The notes under the pieces: model-generated
Told to the model about the DNA's origin: nothing
Database searches by the model: none
Seen by the model: the letters and a program-made list of their open reading frames with translations, nothing else
Source: Geodermatophilus marinus
Lineage (GTDB): Bacteria > Actinomycetota > Actinomycetes > Mycobacteriales > Geodermatophilaceae
Direction of reading: 5' to 3'
DNA: 64,000 nt
Assembly (NCBI RefSeq): GCF_003428645.1
Contig: NZ_QVQH01000027.1
Location: 1 to 64,000 of the forward strand
Translations under genes and position numbers: made by a program
In this document: positions 45,528 to 55,004 of the stretch, in pieces
Layout: the number at the start of each line of letters is the position of its first letter
How positions within the stretch are numbered: position 1 is the first letter of the stretch

Positions 45528-48223
45528 CGCGACCCGACCAGGCCGGGCCACAGCACGCCGGCCCCCGTGTCGAGCAGCGCGGCCAGGGCGGTCGCGGTCA
45601 TGGGCCGGGCCAGCAGGAAGCCCTGGGCGAAGCCGCAGCCGAGCGCCTGGAGGGTGGCCAGCTGCGCGGGGGTCTCCACGCCCTCGGCCACCACGTCGAG
45701 GCCCAGGGCGCGGCCGATGGCCACGACCGACTCGCACAGCGCGCGGGCCTTCCGGTCGCGGTCGACGCGGGAGACGAAGGACCGGTCGAGCTTGAGCACG
45801 TCGATGGGCAGCCGGGTGAGGTGGGCCAGCGACGACTGCCCGGTGCCGAAGTCGTCGAGCGCGACGTGCACGCCCATGAGCCGCAGCGCCTCGACGTCCA
45901 GCCGCACGTACTCGCCGTCGGCCAGCACGGTCGCCTCGGTGATCTCGAGGATCAGCCGCTCGGGGGCCAGGCCGGTGCAGCGCAGCACCTCCGCGACGTC
46001 GCCCACCAGGGTGCGGGCGGCGACGTGCGAGGCCGAGATGTTCACCCCGAGGCGCAGCGGCGGCCCGTTCCCCGCCAGCGCCGTGGCCGCGACGGCGGCC
46101 TGGTGCAGCGCCCAGCGCTGGAGGTCACCGATGACGCCGGTGCGCTCGGCGATGGGCACGAACTCGGCCGGCGGCACCTCGCCCAGCTGCGGGTGCTGCC
46201 AGCGCAGCAGCGCCTCGACGCCGACCACCCGGTGCTCCTCCAGGGAGACGACCGGCTGGAGCAGCACGGACAGCTCCCCGCGGGTCCAGGCGCCGGGCAG
46301 GTCGTCGCGCAGCCGGGCGCGGCGCTCCTCGGCGCTGCTCAGCGCGGGGCGGTACCGGCAGGCGGTGCCCGGACCCGACGCGCCGGCCGCGCGGACGGCG
46401 AGCTCCGCGCGGGCGAACAGCTCGGTGACCGACACCTCGGCGTCCAGCTCGACGACGCCCACGCTGGCCCCCAGGTCGAAGACCCCGGCGGCGGTGGGGA
46501 TGGGCTGCTCCAGGACCGCCAGGCAGCGGTCGGCGAGCAGGTCGACGGTGCGGGCCGGGCCCTCGGAGAGGACGGCGAACGCGCCGCCGCCGACCCGCGC
46601 GACCGCGTCGTCCCCGCGCACGGTGGCCCGCAGCCGCCGACCGACCTCGACGAGCACGGTGCTGACCACGTCTCGGCCGGCGTGCTCGCGCACCTCGTCC
46701 AGGCCGTGCAGCTCGACCAGCAGGATGCTGGCGCACGTCGGGTGGGCGCCCCGCGCGGCCGCCGCGCGTGCGGCCGCGCTCACCGGCTCGGCCGGCCCCC
46801 GCCGACCGGCGGCCCGGGCGTCGCCCACCAACCGCGTCCAGCCGGCCCGGTTGGGCAGGCCGGTGACCGGGTCGGTGAAGGCGACCTGCTCGAGGTCGCG
46901 CTCGCGGGCCAGCCGCTCGGTGACGTCGCGGCAGTGCAGCACCACGGCGCCGACGTCGGCGTCACGGGTCAGGTCGGAGACGTTCGCCTCCAGCGCGCGC
47001 CACGTGCCGTCGGCCGCCTGCAACCGCAGGACCAGCGGGGTGCCCGTGCCGGCCGCGCCGCCGGGCTGCAGGGCGCGGCCCACCGGCAGGACGTCGTCCG
47101 GGTGGACCAGCTCGAGCAGGTCGCGGCCGGTCACCGCTGCTGCGGCCGCACCGAGGGAGGCGGTCAGACCAGGGGCGGCCCAGGTGACGCGCAGGTCGCC
47201 GTCCAGGATGAGCACGGCGTCGCCGCTGGAGTTGACCAGGGACCGGAAGTAGGCCTCGCTGCGCCTCAGGAGGGCCGCCAGGGACTGCTCGTCGCGGGTG
47301 GTGACCCAGCGGTGCACGACGGCCAGCAGCACGCAGAGCACGGACCCGGCCACGTCGGTGACACCGGGCAGCCGGCCGCCGACCACCGCGGCGGCCGGGA
47401 CGACGACGGCGACGACCATCGCCACGTGCGGCAGCAGCTGACCGAGCTGCGTCGGGCGGGTCGTACGCCCGGACGGGCGGGCGCCGGGGGCACCGCCCGG
47501 GCCGCGGTCGAGCAGCACGGCCGCGCCCAGCGACACCAGGCCCCCGCTGACGAGGAAGCGGCTGACGTCCTCGACCACCCCGGCGTCGTGCAGCCCCGCG
47601 GAGGTGGCCAGGGCGCGGCCGGTCGCCAGCAGCCCCGCCCCGCCGAGCAGGGCCAGCGCCATGGGCTGGCGCCGCTCCTCGACGCTGCCCAGGACCACGA
47701 GGGCCGCCGCCATGGCGGCGGAGGTGACGAGCACGGCGGCGGCCAGGAGGAGGCCCGTGCCGACGCCGAGGGAGGGCCAGCCGCGCCCGGGGCCGACCAC
47801 GAGCAGCTGCACGACGACCAGGCAGGCCACCCAGAACAGGGCCAGCTCCACGACCGCGCGCCGGCCGCCGCCGAGCCGCCGGCAGCTGACCAGGGTGAGC
47901 AGGCCGGCCACGAAGAGCAGGTAGCCGGGAACGGTGGGCAGCCAGCGCAGGACGACGGCCTGCACCGGGTCGACCGGCTGCGCCACGGCGGCGAGCACGT
48001 ACCCGGCGACCGGGAACAGCGGCGCGACCGCGATCAGCCGCCAGCCGCGGGCACCGGGCCGGCGCCGCCGGCCGGCCGCCCAGACGACCGCCGCGGTCGC
48101 CACCCCCAGCACCGCCACCGCGAGGTCGGCCGCCCGGCCCGTGCCGGGCGTGACCGCCGGCACCGCGCAGGCGAGACCGGCGGGCACGGCGCTGCCGAGG
48201 AGCCACCACCTGAGCCTGTCCAC
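45524..48223 (-). CDS. membrane PAS-GGDEF-EAL protein with degenerate GGGAF cyclase motif
   Basis: The protein has 899 residues, the same domain order and length as its downstream partner. The cyclase signature is GGGAF instead of GGDEF (46578-46592), so diguanylate cyclase activity should be lost, although RGDD keeps the I-site. The EAL domain looks complete (VEALLRW, LGVNIS, LEITEAT, LDDFGTGQSS, VLKLDRSF, AEGVETPAQ, FAQGFLLARP), suggesting a c-di-GMP phosphodiesterase with GGGAF as a regulatory site. GTG 48223 is chosen because the hydrophobic N-terminus begins there; GTG 48280 is possible. Confidence 0.87.
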   Translation of the reverse strand: MDRLRWWLLGSAVPAGLACAVPAVTPGTGRAADLAVAVLGVATAAVVWAAGRRRRPGARGWRLIAVAPLFPVAGYVLAAVAQPVDPVQAVVLRWLPTVPGYLLFVAGLLTLVSCRRLGGGRRAVVELALFWVACLVVVQLLVVGPGRGWPSLGVGTGLLLAAAVLVTSAAMAAALVVLGSVEERRQPMALALLGGAGLLATGRALATSAGLHDAGVVEDVSRFLVSGGLVSLGAAVLLDRGPGGAPGARPSGRTTRPTQLGQLLPHVAMVVAVVVPAAAVVGGRLPGVTDVAGSVLCVLLAVVHRWVTTRDEQSLAALLRRSEAYFRSLVNSSGDAVLILDGDLRVTWAAPGLTASLGAAAAAVTGRDLLELVHPDDVLPVGRALQPGGAAGTGTPLVLRLQAADGTWRALEANVSDLTRDADVGAVVLHCRDVTERLARERDLEQVAFTDPVTGLPNRAGWTRLVGDARAAGRRGPAEPVSAAARAAAARGAHPTCASILLVELHGLDEVREHAGRDVVSTVLVEVGRRLRATVRGDDAVARVGGGAFAVLSEGPARTVDLLADRCLAVLEQPIPTAAGVFDLGASVGVVELDAEVSVTELFARAELAVRAAGASGPGTACRYRPALSSAEERRARLRDDLPGAWTRGELSVLLQPVVSLEEHRVVGVEALLRWQHPQLGEVPPAEFVPIAERTGVIGDLQRWALHQAAVAATALAGNGPPLRLGVNISASHVAARTLVGDVAEVLRCTGLAPERLILEITEATVLADGEYVRLDVEALRLMGVHVALDDFGTGQSSLAHLTRLPIDVLKLDRSFVSRVDRDRKARALCESVVAIGRALGLDVVAEGVETPAQLATLQALGCGFAQGFLLARPMTATALAALLDTGAGVLWPGLVGSR

Positions 48224-48304
48224 ACCCCGGGCTTCGGCAGCCCACGGCCCGCGGCACAGCCGGCGGGGGCCGGGGCTCACCCGATGGGGTGGGCGCCCCG
48301 CCCC

Positions 48305-48360
48305 GGCCCCCTTCCAGGGCCCCGCCCCGAGCCTGCGAGGGGTGGGGAGGAAGGGGGCCC
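48305..48360. repeat. hairpin-family repeat after ilvD
   Basis: GGCCCCCTTCC pairs with GGAAGGGGGCC, with the CGAGCCTGCGAGGGGTGGGG core inside. The arm ends carry compensating changes relative to other copies (TTCC/GGAA in place of GTCC/GGAC), evidence that the fold is kept. It lies 5 bases beyond the ilvD stop. Confidence 0.65.
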
Positions 48361-48364
48361 TCCC

Positions 48365-50068
48365 TCAGCCGCAGATGGCGCCCTGCGCGGCCGAGCCGAC
48401 CAGCTTGGCGTACTTGCCCAGCACCCCGGTGGTGTACCGCGGGGGCAGCGGCTGCCAGGCCTGGCGGCGCCGGTCCAGCTCCGCGGGCTCGACCAGCAGG
48501 TCGAGGGTGCGGGCGGCGAGGTCCAGCCGGATCCGGTCGCCGTCCTGCACCAGGGCGATCGGCCCGCCGTCGGTGGCCTCCGGGGCGACGTGGCCCACGC
48601 ACAGCCCCGTCGTCCCCCCGGAGAACCGGCCGTCGGTCAGGAGCAGCACGTCCTTGCCCAGGCCGGCGCCCTTGATGGCGCCGGTGACGGCCAGCATCTC
48701 CCGCATGCCCGGGCCGCCCTTGGGGCCCTCGTAGCGGATGACGACGACGTCCCCGGCCTGCAGCGTGCCGTCGGTGACGGCGTCCATGGCGCCCTGCTCG
48801 CCGTCGAAGACGCGCGCTGTTCCCTCGAAGACGTCGGCGTCGAACCCGGCGGACTTCACCACCGCGCCGTCCGGCGACAGCGAGCCGCGCAGGACGGTCA
48901 GGCCCCCGGTGCGGTGGATGGGGTCGGCCATCGCGTGGATGATCGCGCCGTCGGGGTCCGGCGGGGCGATCTCGGCCAGGTTCTCGGCCATGGTCTTCCC
49001 GGTGACGGTGAGCGCGTCGCCGTGCAGCAGCCCGGCGTCGAGCAGCGCGCGCAGCACCACGGGGACGCCGCCGACGCGGTCGACGTCGGTCATGACGAAC
49101 CGGCCGAAGGGCTTCACGTCGGCCAGGTGCGGCGTGCGGTCGCCGATGCGGTTGAAGTCCTCGAGGGTGAGGTCGACCCGGGCCTCGTGGGCCATCGCCA
49201 TGAGGTGCAGGACGGCGTTGGTCGACCCGCCCAGGGCCATGACCACGGTGATCGCGTTCTCGAAGGCCTCCCGGGTCATGATGTGCCGCGCGGTGATCCC
49301 CTTGCGCAGCAGGTTGACCACGGCCTCCCCGGAGGCGACCGCGAAGGCGTCGCGCCGGGAGTCCGGGGCCGGCGGTGCGGCGCTGCCGGGCAGGGCCATC
49401 CCGAGCGCCTCGGCGACGCTGGCCATCGTGTTGGCGGTGTACATGCCGCCGCAGGAGCCCATCCCGGGGCAGGCGGCCTTCTCGATGGCGTCCAGCTCCT
49501 CGCGGCTGATCAGGCCGCGGGCGCAGGCCCCGACGCCCTCGAAGACGTCGATGATCGTGAGGTCGCGGTCGCCGAGCTTCCCGGGCAGCGTGGAGCCGGA
49601 GTAGAGGAAGACGCTGGCCAGGTCGAGCCGGGCGGCGGCCATGAGCATCCCCGGCAGGGACTTGTCGCAGCCGGCCAGCAGCACGGTGCCGTCGAGGCGC
49701 TCGGCGAACACCACCGTCTCCACCGAGTCGGCGATGACCTCGCGGCTGACGAGGGAGGCGCGCATGCCCTCGTGGCCCATGGAGATGCCGTCGGAGACCG
49801 AGATCGTGCCGAACTCGAGCGGGAAGCCGCCGGCGGCGTGCACGCCCTCCTTGGCCCGCTTGGCCAGCCGGTCCAGGGACAGGTTGCAGGGGGTGATCTC
49901 GTTCCAGGACGACGCGACGCCGACCTGCGGCTTGTCCCAGTCGTCCTCGCCCATGCCGACCGCGCGCAGCATGGCGCGGGCGGGGGCCCGGGTGATGCCG
50001 TCGGTCACCTCGCGGCTGCGGGGCTTGACGTCGGCGGTGCTGGTCCGGGGGTCCTCGACGGTCGTCAC
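48365..50068 (-). CDS. ilvD: dihydroxy-acid dehydratase
   Basis: IlvD dehydrates dihydroxy acids to the 2-keto acid precursors of valine and isoleucine using an Fe-S cluster. The 567-residue sequence has [58 protein letters not shown] (signature 1, cluster Cys), [29 protein letters not shown], and [23 protein letters not shown] (signature 2). GTG 50068 follows GAGGAGAA. It is not in the ilvBNC operon and I see no leader peptide for it. A TACCCT box at about 50160 may be its -10. Confidence 0.96.
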   Translation of the reverse strand: MTTVEDPRTSTADVKPRSREVTDGITRAPARAMLRAVGMGEDDWDKPQVGVASSWNEITPCNLSLDRLAKRAKEGVHAAGGFPLEFGTISVSDGISMGHEGMRASLVSREVIADSVETVVFAERLDGTVLLAGCDKSLPGMLMAAARLDLASVFLYSGSTLPGKLGDRDLTIIDVFEGVGACARGLISREELDAIEKAACPGMGSCGGMYTANTMASVAEALGMALPGSAAPPAPDSRRDAFAVASGEAVVNLLRKGITARHIMTREAFENAITVVMALGGSTNAVLHLMAMAHEARVDLTLEDFNRIGDRTPHLADVKPFGRFVMTDVDRVGGVPVVLRALLDAGLLHGDALTVTGKTMAENLAEIAPPDPDGAIIHAMADPIHRTGGLTVLRGSLSPDGAVVKSAGFDADVFEGTARVFDGEQGAMDAVTDGTLQAGDVVVIRYEGPKGGPGMREMLAVTGAIKGAGLGKDVLLLTDGRFSGGTTGLCVGHVAPEATDGGPIALVQDGDRIRLDLAARTLDLLVEPAELDRRRQAWQPLPPRYTTGVLGKYAKLVGSAAQGAICG

Positions 50069-50235
50069 TCGTTCTCCTCGCTGGTGCTCGCCGACCTCGC
50101 GCCGACGGCCCGTGCTCTCGTCCCTGCGCCGGCCGCGCACGCGCGGCCCACGGCGAGGAGGGTAGGCGCGCCGGACGGCGTCCCCCAGACGCCGGTGATA
50201 CTGGTACCGACACCACCACCGTCCGGAGGTCGCCC

Positions 50236-51117
50236 GTGCCCACCCCCGCCCGCCGCGAGCTGGCCGAGTTCCTGCGCTCGCGCCGCCGCCAGGTCGACCC
50301 CCGGACGGCCGGGCTGCCCGCCGGGGGCGCCCGCCGGACGCCGGGCCTGCGCCGCGAGGAGGTCGCGCTGCTCTCCGGGGTCAGCCACACCTGGTACACG
50401 TGGCTCGAGCAGGGGCGCGACATCCACCCCTCCCGACAGGTGGTCGACGCGCTCGCCCGGACGCTGCGGCTGTCGGTCGCCGAGCACGGGTACGTGCTGC
50501 GGCTGGCCGGCCACGACGGCGCCACCCCGGCCGGCGCGGACGACGGCATGCCCGCCCACGTGCAGCGGCTGCTCGACGCCCTCGGCCCCTCCCCCGCGTA
50601 CGCGATCACCGCCGGGTGGTCGATCGTCGGGTGGAACCGCGCCTACGAGCGGCTCTACCCGGGGGTGGCCGCCGTGGCCCCGGCCGACCGGAACCTGCTG
50701 TGGCTGGTCTTCACCGACCCGGCGGTGCGCCGGCTGCTGGCCGACTGGCCGGGTGACAGCCGGCGCTTCCTCACCCAGTTCCGCGCCGAGGTCGGGCCCC
50801 GGCTGGCCGACCGGGAGGTCACCGACCTCGTGGCCCGCCTGGAGGCCGCCAGCCCGGACTTCCGCGCCGGGTGGGCCAGCCACGACGTCGACCGGTTCAG
50901 CTCCGCCGAGCGGCGCTTCGAGCACCCGGAGGTCGGCACCCTCCTCCTCGAGCACCACCAGGTCACGCCGTCCGACGCCCCGGGCCTGCAGCTGGTCGTC
51001 TACACGGCGGCCGAGGGCGGCGACGCGGCGGCCAAGCTCACCGCGCTGGCCGGTGGAGGGGCGCCCCGGGGCTGGGAGACTCGGCAGGCGTGGCCCTCCC
51101 CGCCCGACTCCGGATGA
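50236..51117 (+). CDS. XRE/MmyB-type transcriptional regulator
   Basis: The protein has 293 residues. The helix-turn-helix is at about residues 30-95 ([45 protein letters not shown]), as in actinobacterial MmyB-like regulators. The C-terminal ligand-binding part ([50 protein letters not shown]) is the MmyB-like domain, which binds fatty acids in a studied structure. GTG 50236 follows GGAGGTCG. It is divergent from ilvD; no target is evident. The PH-like gene overlaps its end. Confidence 0.87.
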   Translation: MPTPARRELAEFLRSRRRQVDPRTAGLPAGGARRTPGLRREEVALLSGVSHTWYTWLEQGRDIHPSRQVVDALARTLRLSVAEHGYVLRLAGHDGATPAGADDGMPAHVQRLLDALGPSPAYAITAGWSIVGWNRAYERLYPGVAAVAPADRNLLWLVFTDPAVRRLLADWPGDSRRFLTQFRAEVGPRLADREVTDLVARLEAASPDFRAGWASHDVDRFSSAERRFEHPEVGTLLLEHHQVTPSDAPGLQLVVYTAAEGGDAAAKLTALAGGGAPRGWETRQAWPSPPDSG

Positions 51118-51461
51118 GCCGGACCGCCCTGCTGCCCGTCGTCCTCCTCGCCGTCTGCGCCGTCCCGCTGGCCTCCGCCGCGCCCTGGGCCCTCGTCGTC
51201 CTGGTCGTCCCGCTGCTGGCCGCCGCCTGGGTGCTCCGGACCGGCGTCGACCTCACCGCCGACGGCCTGACCGTGCGCTCGCTGGCCGGGCACCGGCACG
51301 TGCCCTGGGACGAGCTGGCCGGCCTGCGCGTGGGCGACCGGGGTGCGCTATGGGTGGTCACCACGCGGGGCACCCGGATCCGGCTGCCGGTGCTGCGGGT
51401 CGGCGACCTGCCGCGGCTGGCCGCGCTGTCGGAGGGGCGCATCCCCGACCCGGCCGCCTGA
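51090..51461 (+). CDS. PH domain-containing membrane protein
   Basis: The protein has 123 residues. Two membrane helices (LLPVVLLAVCAVPLA, WALVVLVVPLLAAAWVL) precede a small bacterial PH-like domain (GVDLTADGLTVRSLAGHRHVPWDELAGLRVGDRGALWVVTTRGTRIRLPVL), matching the bPH_6 type. GTG 51090 keeps the typical LPARLRMSR start but overlaps the regulator gene; ATG 51114 with an ATGA overlap is the alternative. Function unknown. Confidence 0.75.
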   Translation: MALPARLRMSRTALLPVVLLAVCAVPLASAAPWALVVLVVPLLAAAWVLRTGVDLTADGLTVRSLAGHRHVPWDELAGLRVGDRGALWVVTTRGTRIRLPVLRVGDLPRLAALSEGRIPDPAA

Positions 51462-51463
51462 CC

Positions 51464-51916
51464 TCAGGCGACCAGGGCGGCCTCGCACACGGGCCGGCGG
51501 CCCAGCCAGCGGTCGGCGAGCCGGACCGTGAGCACGGGCAGCAGCGGGATCGTGGCGAACACCGCCGCCGACGTCAGGGCGAGGGCGAGCCACTGGAGCG
51601 GGCCGAAGCCGCTGGTCGCCCCGATCTCCTCACCGGCGACGCCGACCGCGGGCACGACCAGGAAGAGGGCGCCGGCGACCGGCAGCAGCCACCGCACGCG
51701 GCGGGTGGTCACCACCGCGGCGAGCGCGCCGGGCAGCATCACCGCGGCGTAGAGGCCGAGCACGAAGCCCGTCCCCGACCAGGAGAAGCTGCTCTCGTGC
51801 CCGGCCGCGACGGTCACCGCCGCCATGGCCGCCCGCGACAGCCCGCCGGCGACCACCCCGGCCACCAGCGCGGCGGCGATCCCGACCCCGATCCTGACCA
51901 GCACCTGCACCTGCAC
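51464..51916 (-). CDS. hypothetical four-helix membrane protein
   Basis: The protein has 150 residues and four hydrophobic helices (VRIGVGIAAALVAGVVAGGL, GFVLGLYAAVMLPGALAAVV, WLLPVAGALFLVVPAVGVAG, WLALALTSAAVFATIPLLPVL). GTG 51916 follows GGGAGG; a longer frame upstream is not credible. It converges with the PH-like gene two bases apart. I recognise no family. Confidence 0.65.
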   Translation of the reverse strand: MQVQVLVRIGVGIAAALVAGVVAGGLSRAAMAAVTVAAGHESSFSWSGTGFVLGLYAAVMLPGALAAVVTTRRVRWLLPVAGALFLVVPAVGVAGEEIGATSGFGPLQWLALALTSAAVFATIPLLPVLTVRLADRWLGRRPVCEAALVA

Positions 51917-52071
51917 ACCAGCCTCCCGTCCCGTGCGGCGGCGGACCGTAGCAGCACGGGGGACGCCGCGGAACGGCTCCGCACGCGGGACCGGCCGGCG
52001 CTCGGGGCACGGGTCGTCCCGGGGGGCCGCGGAGCCCGACCCCGGGCCGCGCCGCACGTACTGTTGCCGGG

Positions 52072-53235
52072 GTGAGCCGGCGGTGCGTGCGAGGGGTCTC
52101 CCGGGGGGTGGCCGCCGCGCTGCTCGCCGCCCTGCTGGCCGGCTGCGGCTCCGACGGCTACGAGGCGGCCGGCCCGTGGCAGCCGCTGCCCGAGGACCCG
52201 CCGCCCCAGGTGGGCCCGCCGGCCGAGACGACGCCGCCCCCGCGGCCCGGCCAGCCCGCCGACCCGAACGCCGAGGACCAGGGCGGGGACCCGAACGTGG
52301 TCGCCTCGGGCCTCGTCGTGCCCACCGGCCTCGTGGTGCTGCCCGACGGCACCGCCGTCGTCGGCGAGCGGGAGACCGGCCGGCTGCTGCAGGTCTTCCC
52401 CGACCGCTCCCCCGCCCGCGAGCTCATGACCGTGCCCGGCGTCGACACCGCCGGGGACGGCGGGCTGCTCGGGCTGGCGCTGTCACCGACCTTCGACCAG
52501 GACGGCCTGTTCTACGCCTACGTCTCGACCGCCACGGACAACCGGGTGGTCCGCTTCCCGATGGGTGGCACGCCCAACCCGGTGCTCACCGGCATCCCGC
52601 GCGGGGAGGTGCACAACGGCGGCGGGCTGCTGTTCGCCCCCGACGGCACGCTGTACGTCGGCACCGGGGACGCCGGGGACCCGGCGCTGGCCGGGGACCC
52701 CGGCTCCCTGGCCGGGAAGGTGCTGCACGTGGACGTCTTCGGCCGGCCGGTGGGCGGCGACCTGGTCCACAGCTCCGGCCACAGCGACGTCACCGCGCTG
52801 TGCCTCGGCGGCGACGAGACGCTGTTCGCCACCGACGAGTTCGCGCAGGGCCCCGACGAGCTCAACGCGGTCCGGCCCGGCACCGACCACGGCTGGCCGA
52901 CCCCGGGCCCGGACTCCACGGCACCGCTGCTGGAGATCGAGCCGGCCGCCGGCGGCCTGGGCGGCTGCGCCGTCGCCGGCCGCACGGTGTACCTGGGGGC
53001 CCTCGACGGCCGGCGGGTGCACGTCGCCCAGCTCGACGGCGGCGGCGCGCCCGACGGCGAGCTCGAGCAGTTCCTCGCCGACCGCTACGGCCGGCTGCGC
53101 ACCGTCGTCCTGGACGCCGAGGGCGCGCTGTGGATCACCACGTCGAACCGCGACGGGATCGGCAGCCCCGCCGAGGACGACGACAAGGTGCTGCGGATCC
53201 TGCCGCCGGGCGGGGCCAGCGACTCCCCGCTGTGA
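52072..53235 (+). CDS. secreted lipoprotein, PQQ-type glucose/sorbosone dehydrogenase fold
   Basis: The protein has 387 residues. A lipoprotein signal (RGVAAALLAALLAGC, lipobox Cys25) and a Pro-rich linker lead into a six-bladed propeller like GSDH (PF07995): LVVPTGLVVLPDGTAVVGERETGRL, GDGGLLGLALSPTFDQDGLFYAYVS, HNGGGLLFAPDGTLYVGTGDAGDP and HGWPTPGPD. It may oxidise a sugar with PQQ, but many actinobacterial members have no shown activity. GTG 52072 follows TACTGT by 7 bases, consistent with leaderless transcription. Confidence 0.82.
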   Translation: MSRRCVRGVSRGVAAALLAALLAGCGSDGYEAAGPWQPLPEDPPPQVGPPAETTPPPRPGQPADPNAEDQGGDPNVVASGLVVPTGLVVLPDGTAVVGERETGRLLQVFPDRSPARELMTVPGVDTAGDGGLLGLALSPTFDQDGLFYAYVSTATDNRVVRFPMGGTPNPVLTGIPRGEVHNGGGLLFAPDGTLYVGTGDAGDPALAGDPGSLAGKVLHVDVFGRPVGGDLVHSSGHSDVTALCLGGDETLFATDEFAQGPDELNAVRPGTDHGWPTPGPDSTAPLLEIEPAAGGLGGCAVAGRTVYLGALDGRRVHVAQLDGGGAPDGELEQFLADRYGRLRTVVLDAEGALWITTSNRDGIGSPAEDDDKVLRILPPGGASDSPL

Positions 53236-53316
53236 CATCGCGGTCCTCCGGACCACCCCCGTCCCCGCTCGTCGGCCCGGCGACCCCCCGCGGGGCCGCC
53301 GGCCCGGCCGCGCGGC

Positions 53317-54828
53317 TCAGCCGAGCACCCGCTCCTCGAGCATCCGCCTGACGGTGGGCGCGTCGGCCGTGCCGCGGGTCGCCTTCATGACCTGCCCGAC
53401 CAGCGCGCCGAGGGCCTGCACCTTGCCGCCGCGGACCTTCTCCACCACGTCGGGTGCGCCGGCGATCGCGGCCTCGACCGCGGCCACGAGCTCGTCGGAC
53501 TCCCCCATGACCGCCAGCCCGCGGGCCTGGACGACCTGCGCGGGGTCGCCCTCGCCGGCCAGCACGCCGTCGAGCACCTGGCGGGCCAGCTTGTCGTTGA
53601 TCGTCCCCTCGCCGACCAGCCGGGCGAGCTCGGCGACCTGCGCGGGGGTGACGGCGAGGTCGCCCAGCTCCGCGCCGGCGTCGTTGGCCCGGCGGGCCAG
53701 GTCGCCGAGCCACCACTTCCGGGCCTCGGCGGGGGTGGCCCCGGCGGCGACGGTCGCCTCGACCAGGCCCAGCGCCCCGGCGTTGACCAGCCAGGTCATC
53801 TCGGTGGCCGACAGCCGCCACTCCTCCTGCAGCCGCCGGCGCCGGGCGGCCGGCAGCTCGGGCAGCTCGGCCCGGAGCCGCTCCACCCAGTCGGCGTCCG
53901 GGGCGACCGGCACCAGGTCCGGCTCGGGGAAGTACCGGTAGTCGGTGGCCTCCTCCTTGCTCCGCCCCGGCGAGGTCGTCCCGGTGTCCTCGTGGAAGTG
54001 CCGGGTCTCCTGGAGAACGCGGCCGCCGGCGTCGAGCACCGCGGCCTGCCGGCGCATCTCGTACCGGACCGCGCGCTCGACGCTGCGCAGCGAGTTCACG
54101 TTCTTCGTCTCGGTGCGCGTGCCCCAGGCGAGGCTGCCGATCGGCGCCAGCGAGGTGTTGACGTCGCAGCGCAGGCTGCCCTGCTCCATCCGGACGTCGG
54201 AGGCACCGAGGGTCTGGATGATGTCGCGCAGCTCGGCGACGTAGGCGCGGGCCACCTCGGGGGCCTTCGCGCCGGCACCGGCGACCGGCCGGGTGACGAT
54301 CTCCACCAGCGGGATGCCGGCGCGGTTGAAGTCGACCAGCGAGTGGTCGGCGCCGTGGATCCGCCCGGTGGCCCCGCCGACGTGCAGGTTCTTGCCGGTG
54401 TCCTCCTCGAGGTGCACCCGCTCGATCTCGACCCGGTAGGTCTCGCCGTCGACCTCGACGTCGAGGTGGCCCGCCGTGCACAGCGGCTCGTCGTACTGGC
54501 TGGTCTGGAAGCCCTTGGGGATGTCCGGGTAGAAGTAGTTCTTCCGCGCGAAGCGGCACCAGGAGGCGATCCGGCAGCCCAGCGCCAGGCCGATCCGGAT
54601 CGTCGCCTCGATCGCCGCGGCGTTGGCCACCGGCAGCGACCCGGGCAGGCCGAGGCACACCGGGCAGGTCTGCGTGTTCGGCTCGGCGCCGAAGGTGGTG
54701 GCGCAGCCGCAGAACATCTTCGAGGCGGTGCCGAGCTCGACGTGCGTCTCCAGCCCGATCACCGGCTCGTAGCGGGTGAGGACCTCGTCGAAGTCGACCA
54801 GCCGGTCGCCGGTCTGCGTGACGGTCAT
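53317..54828 (-). CDS. gatB: Asp/Glu-tRNA(Asn/Gln) amidotransferase subunit B
   Basis: GatB activates Glu-tRNA(Gln) and binds the tRNA in the GatCAB amidotransferase. The 503-residue sequence has [39 protein letters not shown] (zinc Cys), [46 protein letters not shown] and MRLEQ-like [12 protein letters not shown], with the helical YqeY-like tail ending in the family manner. ATG 54828 follows GGAGGG and overlaps the preceding small gene's stop by 4 bases. The operon order is gatC, gatA, small gene, gatB. Confidence 0.96.
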   Translation of the reverse strand: MTVTQTGDRLVDFDEVLTRYEPVIGLETHVELGTASKMFCGCATTFGAEPNTQTCPVCLGLPGSLPVANAAAIEATIRIGLALGCRIASWCRFARKNYFYPDIPKGFQTSQYDEPLCTAGHLDVEVDGETYRVEIERVHLEEDTGKNLHVGGATGRIHGADHSLVDFNRAGIPLVEIVTRPVAGAGAKAPEVARAYVAELRDIIQTLGASDVRMEQGSLRCDVNTSLAPIGSLAWGTRTETKNVNSLRSVERAVRYEMRRQAAVLDAGGRVLQETRHFHEDTGTTSPGRSKEEATDYRYFPEPDLVPVAPDADWVERLRAELPELPAARRRRLQEEWRLSATEMTWLVNAGALGLVEATVAAGATPAEARKWWLGDLARRANDAGAELGDLAVTPAQVAELARLVGEGTINDKLARQVLDGVLAGEGDPAQVVQARGLAVMGESDELVAAVEAAIAGAPDVVEKVRGGKVQALGALVGQVMKATRGTADAPTVRRMLEERVLG

Positions 54829-55004
54829 GGGCGCTCGCCCTCCTTCGGGCCGGTGCGGCCGGTGAACCACGCGCCGAGGGCGGTGAGCACGCCCAGCACG
54901 ATGAAGACGGCGAAGAAGGCCTCGCCGGTGAGCAGCCAGCCGACCAGGCCCACCAGGACGACGAACGCCGTCAGGGCCCACGCGGCCTTGAGGGCGCCGT
55001 TCAC
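54825..55004 (-). CDS. 59-residue membrane protein between gatA and gatB
   Basis: A short ORF with two hydrophobic helices ([21 protein letters not shown] and [20 protein letters not shown]) and a charged end TGPKEGERP. Its GTG overlaps the gatA stop (GTGA) and its stop overlaps the gatB ATG (ATGA), so it is held in strict translational coupling inside the amidotransferase operon. I know no named function. The tight overlaps make it very likely to be translated. Confidence 0.75.
   Translation of the reverse strand: MNGALKAAWALTAFVVLVGLVGWLLTGEAFFAVFIVLGVLTALGAWFTGRTGPKEGERP

Noticed and set aside
42849-47252. Plus-strand open frame of 1467 codons opposite the two GGDEF-EAL genes
   Set aside because: Same reason: the opposite strand encodes intact GGDEF and EAL signatures.
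50069-50235. Leader-peptide attenuator for ilvD
   Set aside because: No short ORF rich in Leu, Val or Ile and no U-tract terminator before ilvD.
45821-52075. Plus-strand open frame of more than 2000 codons opposite the GGDEF-EAL genes and ilvD
   Set aside because: It is antisense to clearly conserved proteins, has no domain or start signal, and its residue content (Arg, Gly, Gln, His) is typical of spurious frames in GC-rich DNA.
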